A DNA stretch of 7,027 nt from Omnitrophica bacterium RBG_13_46_9 (lineage in GTDB: Bacteria; Omnitrophota; Gorgyraeia; JABMRN01; RBG-13-46-9): contig MHFD01000027.1 of assembly GCA_001804045.1 (NCBI GenBank), forward strand, positions 38,122 to 45,148, read 5' to 3'. Position 1 is the stretch's first letter, and the number at the start of each line of letters is the position of its first letter. The notes below the pieces were generated by a model. It saw only the letters and a program-made list of their open reading frames with translations. It made no database searches and was not told the DNA's origin. A program made the position numbers and the translations under genes. This document shows positions 1 through 5,083 of the stretch, piece by piece.

Positions 1-33
1 CAACTTAAATAATTGCCCCGAACTATTCGTTTC

Positions 34-130
34 GCTCAAATTCGGTAGAGGCAAGGAGTCCGGTATATGCTTTATTGCTTAGGGGCCGTCCCCCTTTCGC
101 ACAGGTTCACGGCGAGAGCCGTCCCGGGGT
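34..130. repeat. Dispersed two-box repeat, copy A
   Basis: This copy and the one at 3024-3121 share two blocks at identical spacing. Box 1 is GCTCAAATTCGGTAG at 34-48; the other copy has the same sequence with two extra bases. Box 2 spans 86-124 and aligns without gaps to 3078-3116, with 31 of 39 bases identical, followed by GGGGT in both. The shared AATTCGGTAG core begins 47 bases before box 2 in both copies, while the bases between have diverged. Box 2 carries CCGTCC at both ends as a direct repeat. It lies about 60 bases beyond the stop codon of the membrane-protein gene at 190-753, in a stretch (1-189) where I see no gene. It may be a REP/RAYT-related or MITE-like remnant; no transposase is visible. 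Confidence 0.65.
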
Positions 131-189
131 CCAGATTTTTTTAACCTGCCAAATCTAACCAGGTTGGAATGGCCTTTAAAGCTGCCTTT

Positions 190-753
190 TTAGTGCCCGG
201 CCCGCTTATATCTTTTATACAAAGATGTGAAAATGACCCCTCCTAAAATGATCCCGATGCTAATGTCAAAATAAATTCGGTCAGGGTATAAAGTTGGGTT
301 TAGAGCCCTGAAGCACGAGATAGATGTGGAGAAAGTCAATAATAATGCCCAGATGGTCGCTATAAACCGGCAACTACGCACGATCCTTAGATCATCCCAC
401 AGTTCTTTTGGAAGATCAGCTCTTGCGTATTGCAGGGTAAACGGTTTTCCTATAAAAATTGTCACCCATATAAGGGACGCGAGAAATCCGTTTGAGATTA
501 TCCCCATGTTTTTCGCGACAAATGTCACATCCATGAGATTGAGGGTTATTGTGCAACTTGTAAAGAAAAGAAGGGTTCCCCAATGAAGAATGAAACCTTT
601 GCGCAATTCTCTAAAGCCAAATATAAGGCTGGCTAAAATACAAATAATGATAGATCTTTCCAGGCTGGCCAATGTATGGCCGGACAGAAAAAGGAATAGG
701 ATCCACGGCATGAAACCCAAAAGAAATTTTATGAGTTCTTTAAATTCTTTCAT
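190..753 (-). CDS. Six-helix inner-membrane protein, function unknown
   Basis: This 187-residue, very hydrophobic protein has about six predicted membrane segments, near residues 8-24, 33-47, 55-74, 83-101, 128-147 and 162-179. A polar loop at about 102-125 (GKPFTLQYARADLPKELW) stands out as the likeliest conserved signature. I recall unnamed proteins of this layout from deltaproteobacteria and related lineages but know no assigned function. The start ATG at 753 lies inside the end of the protease gene (stop at 740), a 14-base overlap that implies co-transcription and probable translational coupling. A GGGGAA stretch just before the start is a weak ribosome binding site. The C-terminus is basic (KRYKRAGH). 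The last gene of its transcription unit; no U-tract terminator was found after it. The reading frame is well supported; the role is unknown. Confidence 0.85.
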   Translation of the reverse strand: MKEFKELIKFLLGFMPWILFLFLSGHTLASLERSIIICILASLIFGFRELRKGFILHWGTLLFFTSCTITLNLMDVTFVAKNMGIISNGFLASLIWVTIFIGKPFTLQYARADLPKELWDDLRIVRSCRFIATIWALLLTFSTSISCFRALNPTLYPDRIYFDISIGIILGGVIFTSLYKRYKRAGH

Positions 754-1543
754 TTCCCCGGTCTTGAATAGGCAACTTTTTTCTTAAACCGCAAAAAATC
801 AATGCTAACCCGATAAAGATAGCCATCATAACGATCCCGGATTCGCCGGTCATGTACTTTGATATGGAGCCGGTTTCGGTTGTTATCGGGTCAAAAAACC
901 TCTGAATATAAAGATTATGGCTGGCATGAAGCAGGGCCGCCGGCCAGACACTGCCTGAATTCAATCTCAACCAACTGATAGGAAATGTCATCGCTGTGAC
1001 TGTCACCACCAGAAGCAGAAGTTGTGGGCCGACCGGCATCTTGGCCAGATATATGCCGGAAATGATCAACGGAAAATGCCATACCGACCAGATTATGCCG
1101 GTGATCAGGCAGGTTTTTGTAAAAGTTGTCAACTTATAAAGATTGGGCACCAGGAATCCGCGCCAGCCTATTTCCTCCCCCGTTGCGAAAGCTACGTTGA
1201 ATAAAGTGCCTAAAAAAATCACTTTGAAGGCATTGAATCGGTAATCGGGGTTGATCCCGCCAAGGCCAAACAGCCAGATAATTCCGTAGGCAAGGGTCGC
1301 ATAGCAAATCGGTAAAAAATACCCCAACACTAGCCACTGTGGCCGGCCCGGCTTCAAACCGATACCGGATAGATTTTTCTCATATACAAGCGAGGTGATT
1401 ATGCCGGAAAGTCCGGGGCACCACATTAAATAGAACATGACAATGAAAGGGCTGATGCCTAAAGCCTTTGAATGGATGATTAGATAATAGCCGATCGAAC
1501 TAAGGAGAAATGTAAGAATTATGTAAATAACGATTTTCTTCAT
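740..1543 (-). CDS. CPBP (CAAX/Abi) family intramembrane metalloprotease
   Basis: This polytopic membrane protein of 267 residues carries the three motifs of the CPBP (Abi, PF02517) glutamic protease superfamily. Motif 1 is EEIGWR (E123, E124, R128), motif 2 is WSVWH (H156) and motif 3 is HASHN (H206, N210). These residues form the intramembrane active site known from Rce1-type prenyl-protein endopeptidases; the substrate of bacterial members is usually unknown. I chose the ATG at 1543, giving MKKIVIYIILTF and an immediate hydrophobic helix. The in-frame ATG at 1579 is less likely, because its first codons lie inside a terminator hairpin. GGAG at 1557-1560 is the probable Shine-Dalgarno site, 13 bases upstream and somewhat far. 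The gene overlaps the following membrane-protein gene by 14 bases. The cytoplasmic tail is rich in charged residues. Family assignment is firm; function (processing, defence or immunity) is open. Confidence 0.92.
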   Translation of the reverse strand: MKKIVIYIILTFLLSSIGYYLIIHSKALGISPFIVMFYLMWCPGLSGIITSLVYEKNLSGIGLKPGRPQWLVLGYFLPICYATLAYGIIWLFGLGGINPDYRFNAFKVIFLGTLFNVAFATGEEIGWRGFLVPNLYKLTTFTKTCLITGIIWSVWHFPLIISGIYLAKMPVGPQLLLLVVTVTAMTFPISWLRLNSGSVWPAALLHASHNLYIQRFFDPITTETGSISKYMTGESGIVMMAIFIGLALIFCGLRKKLPIQDRGNERI

Positions 1544-1560
1544 GGGGTTAATTATACTCC

Positions 1561-1596
1561 TAAATAAAAACCGCCTCAAGTGTTTCCTTGAGGCGG
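1561..1596 (-). terminator. Rho-independent terminator just upstream of the CPBP gene
   Basis: A perfect 10-bp stem (CCGCCTCAAG, 1571-1580, with CTTGAGGCGG, 1587-1596) encloses a six-base loop. Read on the minus strand it is followed at once by TTTTTATTTA. The U-tract ends next to the GGAG of the protease gene, so it is either a second terminator for the RRM gene or an attenuator for the protease unit. Confidence 0.85.
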
Positions 1597-1614
1597 GGTC
1601 GATTCTAAGTTCAG

Positions 1615-1628
1615 ATCTGGCGCCAGAT
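1615..1628. promoter_or_regulatory. Perfect 14-bp palindrome between the two terminators
   Basis: ATCTGGCGCCAGAT is fully self-complementary and has no loop, which suits a dimeric DNA-binding protein better than an RNA hairpin. It lies 72 bases upstream of the protease start, between two terminators. A weak -10-like TAGAAT (1602-1607, minus strand) lies downstream of it, with no convincing -35. An operator role is inference only. Confidence 0.3.
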
Positions 1629-1654
1629 TGAATTCAAATCCTGAAACGGCCTAA

Positions 1655-1692
1655 AATCAAAAAGGCGGGATGTTTCACCCGCCTTTTTGATT
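1655..1692. terminator. Bidirectional hairpin terminator after the RRM gene
   Basis: A 15-bp perfect stem (1655-1669 with 1678-1692) contains GGCGGG/CCCGCC and an eight-base loop. It is flanked by A and T runs, so U-tracts are present on both strands. It lies 18 bases past the stop codon of the RRM gene and is the expected 3' end of that mRNA. Confidence 0.9.
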
Positions 1693-1710
1693 ATCGCTGA
1701 TGCCCGTATA

Positions 1711-2019
1711 TTAATATCTCGAGTTTCTTCCGGATCCAAAGCTTGACCCGCCAAATTTTTCCTTCGGCGGCCTTGCTTCGTTCACCGTAAGCGTTCTTCC
1801 GTTAAACTCTTTACCGTTCATCTCCTGAGTCGCTTTCTGCATCACTTCCTGCGATTCAACTTCGACAAAGCCGAAGCCCTTCGCGTTGCCGGTATATTTG
1901 TCCTTTATCAGGGTCACCGACTTGGGCGTTATTCCTTTTTGTTCGAAATAGCCCCTTAGCTCATCCTCAGTTGTATTGAAGCTCAGGTTGCCGACGTACA
2001 GTTTATTTACTTTTTCCAT
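1711..2019 (-). CDS. Single-RRM RNA-binding protein
   Basis: This 102-residue protein is one RNA recognition motif plus a short tail, as in the small bacterial RRM proteins related to cyanobacterial Rbp proteins. RNP2 is LYVGNL (residues 7-12) and RNP1 is KGFGFVEV (47-54). The aromatic residues expected to stack on RNA are present (Y8, F49, F51). The beta-alpha-beta fold ends near residue 83, followed by a Gly/Ser/Arg-rich tail (FGGSSFGSGRNSRY) like that of cold-induced glycine-rich RBPs. A good Shine-Dalgarno (AAGGAG) sits nine bases before the ATG at 2019. It is monocistronic, bounded downstream by a strong terminator. A long upstream region with a promoter and inverted repeats suggests post-transcriptional control; family members are often cold-regulated, but that is not shown here. 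Cytoplasmic RNA chaperone or mRNA binder is the likely role. Confidence 0.95.
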   Translation of the reverse strand: MEKVNKLYVGNLSFNTTEDELRGYFEQKGITPKSVTLIKDKYTGNAKGFGFVEVESQEVMQKATQEMNGKEFNGRTLTVNEARPPKEKFGGSSFGSGRNSRY

Positions 2020-2043
2020 TATTTTATTCTCCTTTTTTACTTT

Positions 2044-2058
2044 TCCGCTAAAAGCGGA
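2044..2058 (-). promoter_or_regulatory. Small hairpin upstream of the RRM ribosome binding site
   Basis: TCCGCT (2044-2049) and AGCGGA (2053-2058) form a perfect six-base inverted repeat with an AAA/TTT loop, about a dozen bases 5' of the AAGGAG in the mRNA. There is no U-tract, so it is not a terminator. It could stabilise or regulate the leader. Confidence 0.4.
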
Positions 2059-2140
2059 GCATTACACATTCTAAAACAATCACTTACTCCATATCTTTTC
2101 TTTCCTATTTCCCTCCTTTTATTTAAATGGTTACAAAACA

Positions 2141-2232
2141 GCGCCTTTCGGGGCATTCTCGGTAAAAATGCCCTATTTTACACAACGCATGTTGTGACAA
2201 CTTGCAACTTCCCAAGGTTTGGCGCAAGGCGC
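2141..2232 (-). promoter_or_regulatory. Candidate structured leader RNA of the RRM gene
   Basis: Nested inverted repeats form a closed multi-helix layout. The closing stem pairs 2141-2147 with 2226-2232 (GCGCCTT/AAGGCGC, perfect). It encloses one stem of 2151-2157 with 2167-2173 (GGGCATT/AATGCCC), another of 2181-2186 with 2191-2196 (CACAAC/GTTGTG), and a short stem of 2212-2215 with 2219-2222. A second GGCGC at 2221-2225 could compete for the same partner, allowing two alternative folds. It lies about 120-210 bases upstream of the RRM start in the sense direction. I do not recognise a known riboswitch class in it. The CACAAC/GTTGTG part could instead be a DNA operator. Confidence 0.4.
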
Positions 2233-2424
2233 ATTATTGCCGTCTTTACAATAGCATCGTTTTTTTAGATTGCTAACTCTAGAGCCGGAAACAAGTTATG
2301 GATTGTCGGTTTTGAGAGTTTTATGAATGGTGTGCTGATATCTGAAAGGTCTAAATGCAGTATCCCAACTATTCACAATTTTAAAACACCAACCAAACCT
2401 AAAAAAACCTCTATCGTGGTCACA

Positions 2425-2452
2425 ATTGTACCACATTCCCGGCAAATGTCAA
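2425..2452 (-). promoter_or_regulatory. Near-consensus sigma70-type promoter, probably for the RRM mRNA
   Basis: On the minus strand TTGACA (2447-2452) is followed after 16 bases by TACAAT (2425-2430), with an extended -10 TG just before it. The predicted transcript starts near 2418, which gives the RRM gene a leader of about 400 nt. It could equally drive a separate small RNA, since no terminator is visible between it and the gene. A 46-codon open frame (2296-2436) begins inside this promoter, so both cannot be used as drawn. Confidence 0.6.
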
Positions 2453-2606
2453 GGACTTTCTTTTAGGCTGCGTTTTTCGGTTATTCTATTATTGGGGTCG
2501 CATTCCCGCAGTTTGCATTTCGCTTAAATGTATAAAGCGTGGAGGCTTAGGGACACATCCTATTTTTTATCAATTTGTACCCCTATTTTTGGAAAGATCT
2601 GCCGGA
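2453..2606. other. Gene-free stretch between the RRM promoter and the glycosylase gene
   Basis: I see no credible gene here. It contains a weak inverted repeat (CGCTT at 2521-2525 with AAGCG at 2535-2539). It also has a TTAGGGACA motif (2547-2555) followed by a T-rich tract, which recurs at 5084-5092. No U-tract terminator is evident downstream of the glycosylase stop codon. Confidence 0.5.
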
Positions 2607-2936
2607 TCAAACCCTGCAATTACAATTCTTGCCCTTTAATATCTTATGCTGCTTTTTGCATGAATCTATGAACATATTCTGCCTCTTGGAGCCGGTAGCC
2701 AGCCGGCTATTGAGATTACTGTTATGCCGGTACCCCCTGTTTTTCATCTCCTTTACCAGTTTTGTATGTCGTATGTATAGGGCGGCTAATTTATTTTTCC
2801 AGCGGATAGTTTCCGGGTGCCTAGCGTATCCCCTTTTGTTTTTAGTCAAGATCGACCATATCGCGTGCAATTCCCTGTGTTCACCCAGGAGATGATTACG
2901 GCAAAGCCTTTGTGCGGGAATATCCCAGATCCTCAT
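2607..2936 (-). CDS. Pyrimidine dimer DNA glycosylase, endonuclease V-like
   Basis: This 109-residue protein matches the Pyr_excise (PF03013) family, which acts on UV-induced cyclobutane pyrimidine dimers by base excision followed by strand cleavage. The N-terminus reads MRIWDIPAQRLCRNHLLGEH and continues with REL. This lines up with the HLMAEYREL segment of T4 endonuclease V, placing the catalytic Glu at E22, with H15 and R21 also conserved. T4's Arg26 position is Ala here. The ATG at 2936 is preceded by AAGGAAGG six bases upstream; an upstream in-frame start (2969) would add 11 unrelated residues. With this start, Met1 occupies the place of T4's catalytic Thr2, so the reactive amine would be that of Met1. 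It is shorter than the T4 enzyme (138) and lacks its aromatic C-terminal segment, as I recall for bacterial members. It is monocistronic with its own promoter. Confidence 0.85.
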   Translation of the reverse strand: MRIWDIPAQRLCRNHLLGEHRELHAIWSILTKNKRGYARHPETIRWKNKLAALYIRHTKLVKEMKNRGYRHNSNLNSRLATGSKRQNMFIDSCKKQHKILKGKNCNCRV

Positions 2937-2978
2937 TAATTTCCTTCCTTTTTCAGCCCAAACATACACTGCGGATAT

Positions 2979-3007
2979 ATTATATCACAGAGGGGCGTAT
3001 TTGTTAC
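2979..3007 (-). promoter_or_regulatory. Promoter of the DNA glycosylase gene
   Basis: A perfect TATAAT (2979-2984, minus strand) with an extended -10 TG sits 17 bases from GTAACA (3002-3007), a 4 of 6 match to -35. Predicted transcription starts near 2972, giving a 35-base leader. An 11-bp palindrome, GTTACAGTAAC (3003-3013), overlaps the -35 and is a candidate operator. Confidence 0.7.
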
Positions 3008-3023
3008 AGTAACGTTTATGCTA

Positions 3024-3121
3024 GCTCAACAATTCGGTAGGTATAAAAAGCGTTACCTAATCAGAGAGCATTAACAACCGTCCCCATTTCTCCCAAGTTC
3101 AGCGTGAGAACCGTCCATGGG
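3024..3121. repeat. Dispersed two-box repeat, copy B
   Basis: Box 1 is GCTCAACAATTCGGTAG (3024-3040) and box 2 spans 3078-3116, with 47 bases between the AATTCGGTAG core and box 2, as in the copy at 34-130. Box 2 has CCGTCC at both ends and runs into CCATGGGGT, five bases beyond the end of the membrane-protein gene at 3127-3849. The same orientation and the same position relative to a minus-strand gene 3' end suggest these elements settle downstream of genes or help form mRNA 3' ends. Confidence 0.65.
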
Positions 3122-3126
3122 GTTCC

Positions 3127-3849
3127 CTACTCGTAAGACCCGGGAGGCTGGGAATTGAAGAAAGCCTCGATTTCAGCCTCCAATTTTGGGATTTTTTCCT
3201 CAGTGTAGAAATAATAAAGGTTGAAGATGCAGAATTTCAGGATAAGCGCGAATAGAATGATGTTCGCTATCCACTGTTCGAGGACAAGCGAGGGGTTATT
3301 CAGTATCAGGAAACCGAGAGCTCCTATCATCGCGGAAAAGATGAAATAGTCAAGCGCGATGAGGAACCACGTGCCGAACCGCCGCTCAAGGGGATGTCTG
3401 TCTTTCCAGCCGAGAATGCGCCTCTGATTCTTAAGCCTGCTATAGAGGAGCAGGTTTTTTGTGCATGGTATTAGAAGGCATATGACAACGAAGATCGGCC
3501 AGAACGTTGGTCTCCAGAGCGTAAAGAGGCAGCACAGACAAAAGAGGGATGCCAGAGACACCGAAGCGAGTTCGCCCCAGAGAGAATCTACCACAAGTAT
3601 CACGATCTTCCTGTAGTGAAAGAAAAAGGTCATCGCCAGGAACAGGAGCGCGAATGTAGGAGGGACAAGGTCCCATTTCATCGTGACGACTCCGCCTAAA
3701 ACCTTGTTCAGGATACCGCTCCCGCGAATTACGGACCCCCCTAGCAGCGTTGCGATCGCGAAAGAGTACAATATCTCTATCGTTTTATAAGAGGCCGTCT
3801 TCTCGGTCCGTTCCTTGATATTCTCTATATGGCTCTTATTCGCGCTCAT
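3127..3849 (-). CDS. Six-helix inner-membrane protein, unrecognised
   Basis: This 240-residue protein has a soluble, charged N-terminus (1-22) and about six membrane segments near 24-42, 62-79, 95-111, 116-136, 161-183 and 194-215. It ends in an acidic, probably cytoplasmic tail (KLEAEIEAFF). A basic loop at about 137-158 (KNQRRILGWKDRHPLERR) suggests a cytoplasmic face between helices four and five. I recognise no family and see no catalytic or transporter motif. The ATG at 3849 is backed by GAGG seven bases upstream and by a strong promoter some 70 bases away. It is monocistronic. Sequence composition is ordinary for the window. Function is unknown; a membrane-embedded accessory or sensor role cannot be judged from sequence. 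Confidence 0.85.
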   Translation of the reverse strand: MSANKSHIENIKERTEKTASYKTIEILYSFAIATLLGGSVIRGSGILNKVLGGVVTMKWDLVPPTFALLFLAMTFFFHYRKIVILVVDSLWGELASVSLASLFCLCCLFTLWRPTFWPIFVVICLLIPCTKNLLLYSRLKNQRRILGWKDRHPLERRFGTWFLIALDYFIFSAMIGALGFLILNNPSLVLEQWIANIILFALILKFCIFNLYYFYTEEKIPKLEAEIEAFFNSQPPGSYE

Positions 3850-3887
3850 GATTCCGCCTCAGTGATCTGGCAAAGTCATTCCTGCTG

Positions 3888-3906
3888 TTGGTTATTGTGT
3901 AACCAA
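3888..3906 (-). promoter_or_regulatory. Inverted repeat in the leader of the 240-residue membrane protein
   Basis: TTGGTTA (3888-3894) and TAACCAA (3900-3906) are perfect 7-base arms around a five-base loop. The repeat begins a few bases downstream of the predicted transcription start, the usual place for a repressor operator. As RNA it would be a short hairpin without a U-tract. Confidence 0.4.
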
Positions 3907-3918
3907 GTTGTGTACTAG

Positions 3919-3947
3919 ATTATACGCCGAAGCCATTCTCCCGTCAA
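3919..3947 (-). promoter_or_regulatory. Consensus sigma70-type promoter for the membrane-protein gene
   Basis: TTGACG (3942-3947, minus strand) and a perfect TATAAT (3919-3924) are separated by exactly 17 bases. The predicted start is near 3912, giving a leader of about 63 nt with a hairpin at its 5' end. Confidence 0.8.
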
Positions 3948-4078
3948 CGAAAATTGGATGTTAACGGAATTGGGGTAAAGAATGGACTGTTCTGTTTTCC
4001 GGCTCTTCTAAAATAGACCGCCCCATTTATTCTCATTTCTTACACCCGGTGAATTTATGGCGCGTTTGATTAATATTA

Positions 4079-4087
4079 TGATATAAT
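4079..4087 (+). promoter_or_regulatory. Extended -10 promoter for the transglutaminase-like gene
   Basis: TGATATAAT combines the extended -10 TG with a perfect TATAAT at 4082-4087. No good -35 is visible at normal spacing. The predicted first transcribed base is 4094 or 4095, coinciding with the ATG at 4095 and implying a leaderless mRNA. The same TGATATAAT string occurs in the glycosylase promoter on the other strand. Confidence 0.6.
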
Positions 4088-4094
4088 GTCAACC

Positions 4095-5012
4095 ATGAAT
4101 AAAAAAAGCATGCAAGAATTAGAGAAGCTTCACAAAAAAGTGCGCTTTTACAAAATCTTAAGCATACTTTTTGCCTGTATTATAGTATCGATATGTCTAG
4201 CGGAGTCTATGCGCTGGATAAGAGCAAACGCCCAGGAATTAGGACTGGTCGATGTCGATAAGAAGGGCCCGTATTATGAAAAAATAAAGAAGATCATGGA
4301 ACCCGTCAGGTATTCCGGTCTTAAAGACTTGATCGATCTCAATACGCGGCTAACCGTCGATTTCGAAAAAAAAGAATGGACATTGCATAACATACATCAC
4401 TTTGACAAAGACGGAAAGATAGTGTTAACGGAAGGTTGCTATGGACTATGCGGAGACCTGGCAGTCTATATGTATGAAAGGGTCTCTACCCTGTTGGATA
4501 ATAGGTATTCTATCAACTTTGTTTATGTTTCAGAATCTAATTTCTTTCAGGCCCCCAGGGGCTCCCATGTCGCCCTGAAAGTCACGGACAAAACCATTAG
4601 CCTCATACCCAATATATATATTATCGACCCTACCTTCCGTAAATATCGGAAGATAGAATACTTCGAAGATTATGCTTTTTACTCTGAACTGCCGTACCTT
4701 CAATTTTATAAAGAGAAAAGTAGAAACGAGACTTTTCTTGCCGGTACCCAATGCCCCATATTTATAAAAGGAGATTTTTTACTGAGCATAGGCCTGGATT
4801 ACGTGGAAGAAAGATTCGATGAGAATAATTTTGTGTTATTTCTGACTTTAACAAAACGCCATAAATATTTTTCCAGGCCGATCTTCGCGCTTAGAAAGAG
4901 AAACGGCATAGTTGGCGTATCTAAAAATGATGAATTGGCGCTGAAGGTTTTGAATAAGCAAGAATTTGAGCTATTGTGCGAAAAGGTGTCCTCTTTTTTT
5001 TATAGAGAATAG
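4095..5012 (+). CDS. Membrane-anchored transglutaminase-like (Cys-His-Asp) protein
   Basis: This 305-residue protein has a charged N-terminus, one membrane helix at about residues 19-36, and then a large domain that should face the periplasm. The helix is uncleaved-looking and acts as an anchor. The order and setting of GCYGLCGDLA (likely nucleophile C119, with C115 nearby), GSHVALKV (H158) and YIIDPTF (D178) match the Cys, His and Asp blocks of the transglutaminase-like/papain-like fold. That fold covers peptidases, transglutaminases and inactive binding domains, so the reaction cannot be named. The C-terminal 120 residues are unassigned. The ATG at 4095 is preferred because the alternative at 4086 lies within the TATAAT -10 element, and neither has a Shine-Dalgarno. 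It is the only plus-strand gene here, and its composition looks more AT-rich than its right-hand neighbours. It converges on the gene at 5124-5519. Confidence 0.8.
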   Translation: MNKKSMQELEKLHKKVRFYKILSILFACIIVSICLAESMRWIRANAQELGLVDVDKKGPYYEKIKKIMEPVRYSGLKDLIDLNTRLTVDFEKKEWTLHNIHHFDKDGKIVLTEGCYGLCGDLAVYMYERVSTLLDNRYSINFVYVSESNFFQAPRGSHVALKVTDKTISLIPNIYIIDPTFRKYRKIEYFEDYAFYSELPYLQFYKEKSRNETFLAGTQCPIFIKGDFLLSIGLDYVEERFDENNFVLFLTLTKRHKYFSRPIFALRKRNGIVGVSKNDELALKVLNKQEFELLCEKVSSFFYRE

Positions 5013-5083
5013 AGACAGCCGCAGTTCGTTCTATATCGAAAGATGGGCGCTCTCCCCGGTTTTTTCCTATTTTGCCTGTGAAA

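Noticed and set aside
143..165. AACCTG/CAGGTT hairpin downstream of the first membrane-protein gene
   Set aside because: On the gene's strand it is followed by A residues, not U residues, so it is not a terminator for that gene.
1544..1579. Longer protease start at the ATG at 1579
   Set aside because: The extra codons run through a terminator hairpin and its U-tract and have no ribosome binding site upstream.
2020..2606. tRNA, tmRNA, 6S or known riboswitch in the long gene-free region
   Set aside because: I looked for cloverleaf ends, CCA, tmRNA tag frames and known aptamer cores and found none I could support.
2575..2895. Plus-strand open frame of 106 codons opposite the glycosylase gene
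   Set aside because: It is antisense to a recognisable conserved family, has no ribosome binding site, and its product is a Cys/Leu/Phe-rich string typical of a reverse-strand shadow.
4011..4040. Possible third copy of the CCGTCCCC repeat (ACCGCCCCATTT...TCTC)
   Set aside because: The similarity is short and gapped, and the first box (AATTCGGTAG) is absent at the expected distance.
5044..5065. Possible plus-strand terminator after the transglutaminase-like gene
   Set aside because: There is a T-run (5060-5065), but the only stem before it is three base pairs (GGG/CCC), too weak to claim.
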